DNA from: Carboxylicivirga sediminis | Lineage (GTDB): Bacteria; Bacteroidota; Bacteroidia; Bacteroidales; Marinilabiliaceae | Direction: 5' to 3' | Length of the DNA stretch: 64,000 nt | Assembly (NCBI RefSeq): GCF_018156225.1 | Contig: NZ_JAGTAR010000021.1 | Span: 47,378 to 111,377, forward strand | Part shown: one piece after another, positions 42,488 to 53,100 of the stretch | How positions within the stretch are numbered: the stretch's first letter is position 1 | Layout of the letters: each line of letters starts with the position of its first letter | Notes under the pieces: model-generated | What the model was told of the DNA's origin: nothing | The model's database searches: none | Seen by the model: only the letters and a program-made list of their open reading frames with translations | Program-made: the position numbers and the translations under genes

Positions 42488-44254
42488 TTAATTCACCACG
42501 AATCGTTTGCTTATATTGGCTTTATCTGAATTAACATTCAAAAAGTAAATACCTCCTGCCAAACGACTAATATCCAGAGAATATTCAGATTCAATATTGT
42601 CCATGGGAATGGTAATTAATTTTTGGCCATCTATATCAACAACAGAGATAAAATTGAGCTTAATATTAACATCTACTTTAATATTCAATACTGAGGATGC
42701 AGGGTTAGGATATATTTGAAGTCCATCGTACAAAACCTGTTCATCTATGCTGTTGGCCAGACACTCTCCATCAGTTACAACACTGAAAAAGCATATCGGG
42801 ATTGCCTTACTTTTTGTTTGCACGTAATTAGCCCCTGCTTCATCATTTAGACTCAATTGCCTTTTGGTACTCCCTTCACCTAAACCATAATACATAACAT
42901 CATCACTTTCGATGACATGCCCTAGCTGTAATCCATGTCCTAATTCATGCAACACCACTGTTTCAAAATCAAATTGGCTGGCACCTGGCATCCCGGTTCC
43001 AAAGTACCAATCTTCAGTGTCATTAATAATCATATCCATTTCCACTATTGCATTGATTTCGGGGTCACCACACTGAAATCCATAGCTGATACAACGCCCT
43101 AACACTCCTAGGGGCAACTCATCCCCATTATCAAAGCGAATAACATTCTCACCATCCTGCATGGTCACATCATTGGTTGTTGGTAACCCTAGGCGCCAGT
43201 TCACTTTAGATGCACACACCCAAGTATTAAAGGCTCTGGTAAAAGCTTCTTTTGCGCTGTTATTCTGATTAAAAGCAGTATACATGTGCCATAAATAACC
43301 CCCTTGCCCATCTACATCAATTAGTTGCGTCATAATGGCTTTATCACTATAAAGCAAATTGGTATGAGCATATGTTATGGTTATTGCATCTGTCGAAACT
43401 TCAGTTTCTGCAGATGCATTAGTGACCCGAATAGTGCCTGTGCCGGCATGCGAAGGAATGAACACCTCAATTTGTGTGTCGTTCCAACTCTGCAATTCAG
43501 AAGGCTGAGCATCGAAATAGGTGGCACCACCATCGTTGGCATTTTTGAATCCAATCCTCCCCGGCGCGGAGCCGAAACCAGAGCCCGTTATCACCAGTGT
43601 TGTTTGTGTACCTGCTGATACCTGTGTTGGGCTTAAAGAACTAATAGTAATGGCTGTTGTAGACTTTAGTCCGTACATTTGCACCATTTCTTCTAGAGCA
43701 AAAGGCTTGATTATTGAGTAATTTTCTTTAGTTACAGATTGAATATTTTGATAAAAGTAACCAGTAATATCTTTGTATGATGCCAAAGCATTTGCGGCCA
43801 TATTGCCAGCAATATCATACCTATAAAAACCCTGACAAGCACTTAGCACCTCGTACGTACTATGATTAACAGATGGAGCATCGGATAGATTTAGCTTTGA
43901 AGCTTTGAGCATAAACACTCCACAATCTCCTATCTGCATGTTGGGCTGATCGCTCAAATGCTCAAAACTATCATCAACTAGTCCACCAGCTGTGACTATC
44001 TTAACTATAGCCATGGTACTTCCTTTGAAAGTTTTAAAAACCTCCACGCGATGAATGGTATAGATATGTGCACCTGCTTTATCCCATAACGACATCTTAT
44101 CAAGCACTCTCCCTTCAATCACTAGTGAGGAGAGCTCTATTTGCTTCACCAAAGACACCTGATACAGGCTCCCTTTTTGAGCCATAAGATTTAAAGACAA
44201 CAGAAGAGACAAATAAAACATCACCCGCTTCTTAAAAACAACTTGTTTTTTCAT
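42488..44254 (-). CDS. T9SS-secreted matrixin-like zinc metalloprotease with IPT/TIG domain
   Basis: A 588-residue secreted protein. A signal peptide (ending L-N-L-M-A-Q) is followed by an N-terminal region (about 30-190) without a name I can give. An IPT/TIG immunoglobulin-like domain (about 198-295) has I-S-S-L-S-P-T-Q-V-S-A-G-T and V-I-T-G-S-G-F-G. The peptidase domain (about 300-500) has the zinc motif H-E-L-G-H-G-L-Q-L-G-H and a Met-turn V-M-Y-Y, as in matrixins and related metzincins. The C-terminal 75 residues are a type A sorting domain (I-Y-P-N-P-A-S-S at its start), so it is exported by the type IX system and anchored or released. It lies downstream of the second SusCD locus in a separate unit. 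A role in protein or peptide breakdown for that locus is plausible. Confidence 0.9.
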   Translation of the reverse strand: MKKQVVFKKRVMFYLSLLLSLNLMAQKGSLYQVSLVKQIELSSLVIEGRVLDKMSLWDKAGAHIYTIHRVEVFKTFKGSTMAIVKIVTAGGLVDDSFEHLSDQPNMQIGDCGVFMLKASKLNLSDAPSVNHSTYEVLSACQGFYRYDIAGNMAANALASYKDITGYFYQNIQSVTKENYSIIKPFALEEMVQMYGLKSTTAITISSLSPTQVSAGTQTTLVITGSGFGSAPGRIGFKNANDGGATYFDAQPSELQSWNDTQIEVFIPSHAGTGTIRVTNASAETEVSTDAITITYAHTNLLYSDKAIMTQLIDVDGQGGYLWHMYTAFNQNNSAKEAFTRAFNTWVCASKVNWRLGLPTTNDVTMQDGENVIRFDNGDELPLGVLGRCISYGFQCGDPEINAIVEMDMIINDTEDWYFGTGMPGASQFDFETVVLHELGHGLQLGHVIESDDVMYYGLGEGSTKRQLSLNDEAGANYVQTKSKAIPICFFSVVTDGECLANSIDEQVLYDGLQIYPNPASSVLNIKVDVNIKLNFISVVDIDGQKLITIPMDNIESEYSLDISRLAGGIYFLNVNSDKANISKRFVVN

Positions 44255-44905
44255 AGCAACAGATTAACATATAAAATCAGAAAAGACCTTGATGATTTCA
44301 AAATCATCAACGCTTCAACAGTTTAATTAAAGCTATCACATTTTGAAGTAAATGTAAATAGACCATAGTCTTCTGAATTTAAATACGGTATCAAAATTTA
44401 CAAATCAGTAATTATCGAAAAGCAAATTAACCTTCAAACACCAGCTCTCAGAAAGCTGGTCGCGTCCATGGTCATAAAATTCAAAAAGTTTGGCCCACAT
44501 TTATTCGCTTGCAGACCTCTTTGAGTAATAAAATACAAAGCTGGTACATAATTTTAAGAAAAAACACGGCAAATATGCTCCGACTATAACAGTAGATAGA
44601 AAAAGTGGCTAAAACTATCACCTACTACTTAGTCATCAAGAGGATGATCCAATTACATTTAGAGCACAGAAACGTGTTGTGATATGCCTTTAAGTTCCAA
44701 ATGTGTCACAATAAAAGCTTACTCCATATAGAAAAACCCGACTGCAAATAAACAGGCTTAACCTCTTGAACATACTACCAGATATAAACCCAATAAAAAA
44801 GGCCGTCCAATACAGGACAGCCCTCTTTAACAAATCAAAAGGTACAGTATTCTATCTCTTTAAGGTAAAACTTTTCAAAGAGTATTGAATATTTGCTTTC
44901 TTTTG
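44255..44905. other. Long intergenic region between the metalloprotease and TlpA genes
   Basis: 651 bases with no convincing ORF on either strand. It holds the terminator of the TlpA unit (44795-44822), a hairpin with 7-bp arms at 44440-44446 and 44454-44460, and an 8-bp inverted repeat TTGATGAT/ATCATCAA near 44292-44313, about 40 bases upstream of the protease start. The middle part looks like decayed sequence, but no origin could be assigned. Confidence 0.45.
44795..44822 (-). terminator. Terminator of the TlpA pair
   Basis: GGCCGTCC and GGACAGCC (44801-44808 and 44815-44822) pair over 8 positions with one wobble around a 6-base loop. The minus strand then reads TTTTTT. It lies about 80 bases after the stop of the second TlpA gene. 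Confidence 0.75.
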
Positions 44906-46282
44906 CTAATAACTCTTCAGCAAAGGCAGTAGTTCGGGATGTGATGGACGCTTGGCCTGAACATCAATTATGTTACCGTCAGGGTCAATTAAAACAAACT
45001 GAGGAATACCCGAAATGTTATACTGTTTGGTCAATGATGAATTAAAAGCATCTTTGACGATGAACTGTTTCCATTGAGGCTGATCTTCCTCAATCATCTT
45101 TACCCAGGCCTCATGATCTGAGTCCACCGAGATACTGATAATCTCGATATTATTTTTGTCTTTCAGGGCTTCTACCACTTTAGCCAGGTAAGGAATCTCA
45201 GCTTTACACGGCCCACACCAGGTAGCCCACACATCAAAGTAAACGTATTTGCCTTTTAAATCACTTAGCATTACTTTATCACCGCCCTGTGTGTACATAT
45301 CAAAATCGGGGGCTGGCTGACCTGGCTGCAACTTGATCGCATTTTCATACAGCGATTGAACACGTTGTTTCATGCTTTCATCGCTGCACAATTGCAGGTA
45401 CCTTGCGTAGGTTTCTTCCAATAAGCCATTAATCCCCCATGACAAATAGGAACTGATTGAATTGGACAGCATCCTGTTTTTAAGTTTTTGACTTTGTATA
45501 AGATGGTCTATCGTATTCAGTTCAACAATGTATACTGAGTCTCCCAGGTTTTTATTTGTCTCCTCCAGGTTAAGTCTCAGCCTTACTTTTTGATCAAAAA
45601 CCTGGTAATACATCTCCACTGACTCATGAGCCGTATCTTCCTCAAGACCCGCCATAAAACTATTGAAATCACTATCTGCATCTAATGCTTTACCTGTCTG
45701 GCGGCTCATATACCAGGGGTATACACTCTTTATATATGCAAAATAATATTTTAAGTAACTCTCTTCATCACTAACAAACTTCTTATCAGCCCCCTTAAGG
45801 CTTTTCAATCGTTCCAACCATTGTGTGTGCATGGCATCAATTCCTGCTTCCACATCAGAAAAAGGTAAAGTGGCTTTATCATCAGCATATATTTCGCGTA
45901 TGAGACTATAGTCAACAACCTGCTCGCGTTCAACTTTATAATTGTTTATTGCTGCATTATCGCCTTTGTAAATCACTTCAAGACCTGCATCACCCTTTTT
46001 GATAAGCACATGCAGTTTATCCCCATTATTAATAAATGGATTTATTTTGGTTTTCTCATAAATAAAATTGACCTTTTTAAGTTCACTCTCATTTAAATCG
46101 ATCTGTATCCGATTATTGGCATCAACATAAAAAGTATCAATATCAAATGCCTCATCCATCATTATACCCATCAATAATGGAGCCTCTGATTCAACCTCTA
46201 TCTCAAAACTTATGGTAGCACCTTCTTGTTTACATTGGCTAAACAGCAGCGAAGCCAATAAACCTAAACATATTAATCTCAT
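44906..46282 (-). CDS. TlpA-like thioredoxin lipoprotein (second of pair)
   Basis: A 458-residue lipoprotein (signal ending L-L-F-S-Q-C). The first 315 residues are a poorly characterised, partly helical region. The C-terminal 140 residues are an AhpC-TSA/TlpA-like thioredoxin domain: P-G-Q-P-A-P-D-F, W-A-T-W-C-G-P-C with its redox pair, and G-I-P-Q-F-V-L-I-D carrying the cis-Pro. It should act as a periplasmic thiol-disulfide reductant, perhaps for proteins or ligands handled by the neighbouring SusCD locus. It is 12 bases after a related TlpA gene, so the two form one unit. This arrangement of SusC, SusD and TlpA-like proteins is frequent in Bacteroidota and is not well explained. Confidence 0.9.
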   Translation of the reverse strand: MRLICLGLLASLLFSQCKQEGATISFEIEVESEAPLLMGIMMDEAFDIDTFYVDANNRIQIDLNESELKKVNFIYEKTKINPFINNGDKLHVLIKKGDAGLEVIYKGDNAAINNYKVEREQVVDYSLIREIYADDKATLPFSDVEAGIDAMHTQWLERLKSLKGADKKFVSDEESYLKYYFAYIKSVYPWYMSRQTGKALDADSDFNSFMAGLEEDTAHESVEMYYQVFDQKVRLRLNLEETNKNLGDSVYIVELNTIDHLIQSQKLKNRMLSNSISSYLSWGINGLLEETYARYLQLCSDESMKQRVQSLYENAIKLQPGQPAPDFDMYTQGGDKVMLSDLKGKYVYFDVWATWCGPCKAEIPYLAKVVEALKDKNNIEIISISVDSDHEAWVKMIEEDQPQWKQFIVKDAFNSSLTKQYNISGIPQFVLIDPDGNIIDVQAKRPSHPELLPLLKSY

Positions 46283-46294
46283 AACGTGATTTAT

Positions 46295-47452
46295 TTATTG
46301 TAATAGTTCATCAATCATTTCGTATAGGCCTTCCCCCTCTTCGCCTTCGCCAACCCAACGTCCAAGAATTTTACCATCTTTGTCTATCAATAGCTTAGTT
46401 GGAAAACCACTAACATTGTACTTGAGTACCCAGTCTACATTCTTTTTATCGTTATTAATCACATTGTGCCACTCCATTTGATGGTTATCAATGGCAGCTT
46501 GCCAGGCCGGAACATTTCTATCCTGGGCAATCCCAACAACTTCAAGCTGGTCTTTATACTTCAGGTAGTATTCTCTCAGATGTGGCATACCATCCATACA
46601 CGGCCCACACCAGGTTCCCCAGAAATCGATGACCACATACTTACCTCGTAGGCTTTTCAAATTAAATTCCTTTCCATCAGGGGTGTTCGAGCTCACAATA
46701 TCAGGTGCTGTTTCACCCACCTTTGTTGAGCGAAATCCATTTAAGCGCTCGTTTATTTCCTGAAAATAGGCTGTATGCTTATAATCATCTGAGAAATTAT
46801 TAAACAAAACGTCGATACGTTCCATTGGCAGTTGATTGCGTAAGGCCATATCCGACAGCATCCAAACTGCGGCTAACTCTTGGGGGTTATCAGCAATAAA
46901 CTGCTCTTTCATGGCAATCGCTTTTTTAGACAGTTCTTCTGCTAATCGCTCTGCTTCTGCCTTTTGATCACCTTCTAGTTTCATGGCCTTGAGCGTATTG
47001 TTAACGGACTCATTCATAACCGGATAAATTGCCCTATTTAATGCGGATAGCCCTTTATTGTACTTATCACTTTCCGAATAAGCATTAACAAAGTCAGACA
47101 GCTCGCCCGTCACCTTAATGTCAGCTCCCGGATAAACAAATACAGCCAGAAGAGATGACTTAACTGGAATGTAGCCTCTATCAGCCCATTTCACAACACG
47201 ATCAACACCTGTTGAAATGGTGATGTGTGTTACCCTATCAATAGCTGAACTGAACTCGAACGATTCGTTAGTGACAGGTATTTCCTCCCGACGATAGCCA
47301 TTGGGATCACTCTCATCGGTGATGATAGCCATCATTTTTTCCGAATCCAGACCTTTGATAGTGCCATGAATTCGAAATATGTTGTTTTGTGCACTTAACC
47401 CCACTGAAACAAGCCATAAAGTGCAAATTAGAAAAGTTACAGATTTAGTCAT
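46295..47452 (-). CDS. TlpA-like thioredoxin with N-terminal DUF4369-like domain (first of pair)
   Basis: A 385-residue periplasmic protein with a signal peptide (ending S-V-G-L-S-A-Q). Residues about 25-125 are a DUF4369-like beta domain (I-H-G-T-I-K-G-L), about 130-235 a helical middle, and about 245-385 a TlpA-like thioredoxin domain with V-G-E-T-A-P-D-I, W-G-T-W-C-G-P-C and the cis-Pro S-G-F-P-T-K-L-L. It shares architecture with the gene 12 bases downstream. It is separated from the SusD-side lipoprotein by a terminator in the 149-base gap, so the TlpA pair likely has its own promoter. A periplasmic thiol-disulfide role is inferred from the C-x2-C motif. Confidence 0.92.
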   Translation of the reverse strand: MTKSVTFLICTLWLVSVGLSAQNNIFRIHGTIKGLDSEKMMAIITDESDPNGYRREEIPVTNESFEFSSAIDRVTHITISTGVDRVVKWADRGYIPVKSSLLAVFVYPGADIKVTGELSDFVNAYSESDKYNKGLSALNRAIYPVMNESVNNTLKAMKLEGDQKAEAERLAEELSKKAIAMKEQFIADNPQELAAVWMLSDMALRNQLPMERIDVLFNNFSDDYKHTAYFQEINERLNGFRSTKVGETAPDIVSSNTPDGKEFNLKSLRGKYVVIDFWGTWCGPCMDGMPHLREYYLKYKDQLEVVGIAQDRNVPAWQAAIDNHQMEWHNVINNDKKNVDWVLKYNVSGFPTKLLIDKDGKILGRWVGEGEEGEGLYEMIDELLQ

Positions 47453-47556
47453 TTAAAATGCGTTTATAACCTACTGTACAATTACTCAAGCCTGAGTATT
47501 GAAACACACATAAGTTATGGTTAGAAATAAATTAATTAACAATGGTAGCTGGCATT

Positions 47557-47588
47557 AAAAAATGCCATGGCAAATAGTGCCATGGCAT
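47557..47588 (-). terminator. Terminator of SusCD locus 2
   Basis: ATGCCATGGCA and TGCCATGGCAT (47562-47572 and 47578-47588) form a perfect 11-bp stem with a 5-base loop, followed on the minus strand by TTTTTTAATG. It lies just past the lipoprotein stop at 47602 and ends the sigma-FecR-SusC-SusD-lipoprotein series. Confidence 0.8.
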
Positions 47589-47601
47589 CATCATACTAAC
47601 A

Positions 47602-48567
47602 CTAATTCCCGGGATAAGGTCCTTCACCCCTAATATCTTCCGGCCAATCTTTACCATCGGCGCGTGTTACGCGAGCTGTTGCCCACTCATCATAACCAGC
47701 TGTATAAGTATACGTCCATGTGATATCACATGTAGGACCATTAATATTGGTTATTTCCCACATGGTGCTATACGATTCTTCCAAAATAATTTGGTTTGCA
47801 CAATTTTGATCGAATAATCCTGCAGGGAATTTATTACCATTCCACGAGGTTCCAAACTGACAATCATCAATGGTATACTCTCCGAAATAAGAAACACGTG
47901 TGATAGTGACTGTACCCGTTTGCCCTACAGCCCCTGTTGCTCCCGCTCCTTTATCAATAATTTCGTAGTTTAATACACCTGATAAGTCATTTGGACAGTC
48001 ATCACCCGCTTCAACACCAAACATGTAATGGCAATGAGTACCTGAGCAATCGATTCGTGTATCAGTTACCTTTCCACTAGCATCAGTTATGACCCATTTA
48101 AACTGTATTAAATCAGTAGCAACAAGTTTGTCAGGTCTATTTGTATCAACCAAATCTGACTCAAATAATGAGTAAAGTTCATCAATGGTTGCGGTCACCT
48201 CCAGTTCGCTAAAGTCAGGCATATCAGTGAATGTTTTAAACAACTTACCATTTTCACCGCCATGAAGAAGGGTTTCATCTCCATCTTTTTCATAAAAATA
48301 GGCATACACTTCCAGCTTAATAACCATATCTGCATCAGCTTCTGAAGCAGGAAGCACTGATGCTACAAATTTTACCTCATCATTTAAAAAAACCTTTGCG
48401 TTATTAAGAAAAACAAAATTTTTGTTTTCTCCTGGTGTTACAAAGGTCATTGCCTCCTGTTTCCAAGAAAAATCATCTTTTGAAAAGGTCTCTTCATCAC
48501 AGGAAGAGATACCTGAAAGCAGCAGAATAACCGCCATTAATATGGTTATATATCTTGTATATTTCAT
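47602..48567 (-). CDS. SusCD-associated surface lipoprotein, function unknown (locus 2)
   Basis: A 321-residue lipoprotein from ATG 48567 (upstream frame open but without signal character); the signal ends L-S-G-I-S-S-C-D. The mature protein is beta-rich and has several paired cysteines (D-C-S-G-T-H-C-H, D-D-C-P-N-D, D-D-C-Q-F, N-C-A-N). This is more than usual for the phylum and fits the TlpA thioredoxins encoded next. Near residue 30 it has E-A-M-T-F-V-T-P-G, common in SusE-position proteins. It lies 112 bases after SusD and probably binds ligand at the surface. The fold family was not recognised. Confidence 0.75.
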   Translation of the reverse strand: MKYTRYITILMAVILLLSGISSCDEETFSKDDFSWKQEAMTFVTPGENKNFVFLNNAKVFLNDEVKFVASVLPASEADADMVIKLEVYAYFYEKDGDETLLHGGENGKLFKTFTDMPDFSELEVTATIDELYSLFESDLVDTNRPDKLVATDLIQFKWVITDASGKVTDTRIDCSGTHCHYMFGVEAGDDCPNDLSGVLNYEIIDKGAGATGAVGQTGTVTITRVSYFGEYTIDDCQFGTSWNGNKFPAGLFDQNCANQIILEESYSTMWEITNINGPTCDITWTYTYTAGYDEWATARVTRADGKDWPEDIRGEGPYPGN

Positions 48568-48679
48568 CTTATTAATTTTTTGATTGTTGCTTATAAAAGA
48601 GTTCCCCGGCACTGTTTTTACATCTAAAGCACAATGCATAAGCCAGGGAAGACTCTTTTTTATAATAATTCACACACAA

Positions 48680-50131
48680 TTAATAATCGTTTTGCTTGGT
48701 TTGCCCATTACTTAAGTTCACCACTGCTTCATTCAATGGACGTGCATACAGGCGTGAACCAGGCTCAATCACATAGTCGATTGGCGCGGCCTCCAAATTC
48801 ACCTGATTACCATCGAGGGGATAGAACTTCCGGCGGATAGTGATATTATCAACTTCCGGATCAACATTAATACGGCGAATATCGTACCAGCGAATGGTAA
48901 ACGGCATTTCCCGGCGTCGCTCATCAATCACCGTCTGAATCGCATCTTTTTTGTTGGCAGGAAGTGCCAAAGGAGCATAATCGGCTGCTGCAAAACGATT
49001 GATCCTAACAGCCTCAACATCGGCCATGGCACCTGCTATATCACCTTTACGCGCCTTAGTCTCTGCATTAATCAAATACATTTCGGATGTAGAGGCTCCG
49101 GCAATATACTCCCCAAAGTTACCTCCTTGAATATAGCCTACATATTGGTTCTCAACAAAGCCGTAACGTAATAAATAGTTCTCAACCATAAACATTTCAT
49201 AACGTTTATCCTGGGGATCATATAAATCCAATAATTCCTGACTTGGTAAGGATTTCCAATGCGGATTTGACAAAGAACGGTTCATGTATTGTCCCTTCCA
49301 GAATTTTAACCATGCATCCCTGAATGGATAATAAGTATTGGTCATTGGGTAAGCAATACCACTGGCGTCCTCAACAGTATAAAATTCAGCATCGTAATCA
49401 ATCATGTCAGAGTGTACACTCAATGCACTCGCTGCATACTGAGCTGCTTTATCAAATTGCCCCATATATAGGTAATAACGTGCTGCAAAAGCCTCAACAG
49501 CAGCTGTGCTCGCTCGCCAGTTATGCTCCAAATCTACATCTATCTTCAATGCTTCCTGTAAGTCGGCTTCAATAAAACTATAAGTATCGGCAAGTGAAGC
49601 GCGTGTTAAGTTTTCTTCAAAGTCGGTTGCTGTTCTGATAGGCAATCCAGGCTCATTAGCATTGGCTTCACTTGGGTGCAAACAATAGTTTAGAGCCAGG
49701 GCAAAATATTCTGTAGCTCTTAAAAAATGAGCTTCCGCTTTCAGTTGCTTCTTAAGCTCTTCTGAACCTGTAATGCTGTTTTCATTAAGCACCTTAATTG
49801 CATAGTTACACAGCCACACGGTTCTATATCTTCCATTCCATGCAAAGTCATTGGCATTTTCAATTCGTGTATTAAACAAGTATTGTTCTATAATATTAAA
49901 CGAGAACGTATTAGGTAGCTCATCAAACACTTCCAGTGGTATTTCAAAATTATCTGTACAGAAGAAATCCGGATCAGAATAGTAAGAATATGAAACCCCA
50001 TTGAATAATTTATCTAACTCGTCAGCTGTTTCCAGCGTTTTATTACTTGATTTCTCAGGCGCCTCGTCAAGAAAGCTATCACAAGCCACAAAGGTTGCAC
50101 CTAATAACAATAACAATAATATCTTTTTCAT
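48680..50131 (-). CDS. SusD/RagB-family surface lipoprotein (locus 2)
   Basis: A 483-residue lipoprotein from ATG 50131 (M-K-K-I-L); an ATG four codons earlier is in frame. The lipobox is A-T-F-V-A-C, followed by D-S-F-L-D-E-A-P-E-K, the classic start of mature SusD proteins. TPR-like helices (A-E-A-H-F-L-R-A-T-E-Y-F-A-L) and the C-terminal R-E-M-P-F-T-I-R-W-Y-D-I-R-R are typical. It is the lid of the SusC encoded 14 bases upstream. Ligand type is unknown. The company of TlpA proteins and a metalloprotease makes a peptide or protein ligand as likely as a glycan. Confidence 0.95.
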   Translation of the reverse strand: MKKILLLLLLGATFVACDSFLDEAPEKSSNKTLETADELDKLFNGVSYSYYSDPDFFCTDNFEIPLEVFDELPNTFSFNIIEQYLFNTRIENANDFAWNGRYRTVWLCNYAIKVLNENSITGSEELKKQLKAEAHFLRATEYFALALNYCLHPSEANANEPGLPIRTATDFEENLTRASLADTYSFIEADLQEALKIDVDLEHNWRASTAAVEAFAARYYLYMGQFDKAAQYAASALSVHSDMIDYDAEFYTVEDASGIAYPMTNTYYPFRDAWLKFWKGQYMNRSLSNPHWKSLPSQELLDLYDPQDKRYEMFMVENYLLRYGFVENQYVGYIQGGNFGEYIAGASTSEMYLINAETKARKGDIAGAMADVEAVRINRFAAADYAPLALPANKKDAIQTVIDERRREMPFTIRWYDIRRINVDPEVDNITIRRKFYPLDGNQVNLEAAPIDYVIEPGSRLYARPLNEAVVNLSNGQTKQNDY

Positions 50132-50145
50132 AGTACAGTCCATTT

Positions 50146-53100
50146 TTAAAATCCTAAATTAAATCCGATGGTGTATGATGCCCCTGGATTGAAGCGGTTC
50201 CCTTTAATATATTCAGGATCAATTCCTTTATCATTAGCTGTCCAAATAGTTCCCAAATCGCGTGCATGAGCAAACACTGTCAGCTTATCCAAACCAAGAG
50301 ATGAAGCAATGCGATCCGATAACTTATATCCCAGATAAAGTTCCCTTAGCCTGATATGACCAGCATCTTCAACCAATGTGTTTAAATCGGGTGCATACCA
50401 TCCCCAACGATAACTGTAAAACTCATACCCATTAGGCAAGTCCGGAATACCCATTTCATCAGCTTTGCCTTCCATCAAACCATTTAGGTCTTCGTGATAA
50501 AAACTCTTGGTACGTGATATCATTCCATAATCGAAGCTTGAACGGCGGAATACATGGCCAAACTTACCGGTAATCAGCGAGCGGAATGTAAACCCTTTAA
50601 ACTGAAGCGTATTGCTCCAACCAATAACTGTTGGCGCAATAAATGTGCCCATATTTCTTAATACCTCTTGCCCTTGCTCTCCATTGGAGCCAATGTTTTC
50701 ATTCATGGTATAGGTAATGCCATTTTCACCAACTATGGTAGGCAGGTTGTCTTCATTCATACCACCATATACCCATGAATAGGCTGGGGCAACAGGTTCT
50801 CCTTCCACAAATCGATAACCTGGAATTGTTCTGGGGTAAATATGTGCTACCTGAAGTGAAAGCACTTCACTGGTGTTGTAGGAGTAATTAAGTCCTGTAT
50901 TATATGTTAAATCGCCAAACTTTAGGTTAGCATTCAGGCTCATTTCAAATCCTTTATTCGACACTTCAGCTACATTAAAAGTCTGCAGTGTTGAACCATA
51001 GGTTGGAGCTACCGAAACGCTGGCCAGCAAATCTTCACTTTGCTTGTCATACACTTCAAACGAACCATATAGCAAGCGATTAAATAGAGAAAAATCAACG
51101 GCCACATTCAACTGGTTAATACGCTCCCATCTCAGAGTTGGGTTACCATAGTCACTTACATAACCTGAGTGAGCACCTGTCCGCAATGAAGGGGATGATG
51201 ACAAACTAATAACCGGCACAGTAGATGCGGTCGTTACTGTATTTCCAGAGATACCATACGTGGCACGCAATGTTAGCTGATCCAGAAAATCCACATCGCT
51301 TAAGAAGGATTCTCTCTTGGCATTCCAGCTTCCACCAATTGACCAGAACGGTGAGTATCTGAATTTAGGATCATCAACAATCATATTTGAGGCATCAGTA
51401 CGATAACTTCCGGTAAGAGTGTACTTTTGACGGAAAGTATATGCTCCATTGGCAAAGAACGAGAATAAACGTGTATTGCTGTACCTTAAAAAATGTCCCG
51501 TAGGAAGCGAACCTCCATAATAGCTTGGAATAAGCGTATTCCAGTTAAAAGCGCTTGAGCCATATCCATAAGCAGGATGAGCATGGGTATTACTTTCAGG
51601 ATCATAGCCATATAATATATTTCCATGCCCTTCAGTCACCTTCCAGATATGCTCGGTAGCAGCCACCAGGTTAATTTCATGATCAGTACCAAACTTCTTA
51701 TCGTAATTGATTTGATTTCTTAAATCGTATGATATGGTTTCACTAAAACTTTGATTAAGAATACCTCCTTTAGGCATATATACCTCAGTCACAGCGTTGT
51801 TTAATTCATCGTACTTTACGTTATCATTGGCCATATTACGCACATAGTACGTATCTTCGCCATTGTAATTTTCTGTTTTAGAAGCAAATTTCTCATACTG
51901 AAAACTTGGAGAGAAATGCAGGCCTTCAATAATCTTAAAATCTAAACCAGTTTGTATACGGGAATTATTGTAAGTAGTAATATAGTCCCTGTTAAGCATT
52001 TCCTCCACCGGGTTGTATCCCCAGTTATCATAGGGTAATCCGTCTGCTGTCTTAGCAATTGGATTCATATAGGCATAATTTAATCCATAGTCAACCTGTG
52101 CATAAGTGCCATCGGCATTCATTAGCTTTTCGTATGGTGAAATATCTCTTATAGTTCCCAGGTTACTGCCACTGTTATCTGTTTTCTTCATTTCCGTAGT
52201 AATGCCAAAACGCAGGCCTAACCAGTCTTTAAGCTGATAAGTATTTCGGAAGTTAATCAATACTTTTTGGTCACCAGACTCCTTGAAATGCCCCTTTACA
52301 TTGTTATAAAGAACCGACAAATAATAAGATGCCTTATCAGTACTTCCACTAATTGACACATTGTGCTGTTGAGTAACCGGCTTACGTAGCAGGTATTTCT
52401 TTACATCATCTTCATAATTGGTAGCTTTAAGGCGTGCAATGGTAGCATTCAAATCAGCCTCACTAATGGCGCCTCTCTGATGATCCCAATACGCCTGTAC
52501 ACCTTTAGAGTAGACATCGCGGGCATCTACCAGATTATCAGGCACACCCCAATAAGTTCCATAATCATTATCTACCAGGTACTTTTCGTAGGCCAGCTGG
52601 TTATCTACCGAAGCGCGCGCCACATTATAGTCCAGATCCAGTTCCTCACCCATTTTAAGGTAAGAGCCCAACTCCACATTAAATTTACCTGAGTTTTTAC
52701 CTTTTCGTGTGGTGATTACAATTACGCCATTACCAGCTCTAGCCCCCCAAATAGAAGCAGCCGCGGCATCTTTAAGCACTGTAACATTATCTATATCGTT
52801 GGGATTAATGGTTGAGAAGTTCCCTTCCACCGGGAATCCGTCCACCACAATTAAGGGTGCTTGCTCACTGTTAATGGTTCCAACGCCACGTATGGTTATT
52901 TCATTTTCACCAGTTTGTGGATTATAGGTCTCCTGCAATCCGGTTACATTGCCCTCCAGTGATCGCGCAATCTCCTCATTTGGGCTCGACTCGATATCGG
53001 CACGTGTCATCACACTGTATGAACCAGTTGCACGTTCTTTCGAAATCTTCGTTAAACCGGTGGCATATACAATCACCTCGTCCACAGAACTCACAGCTGG

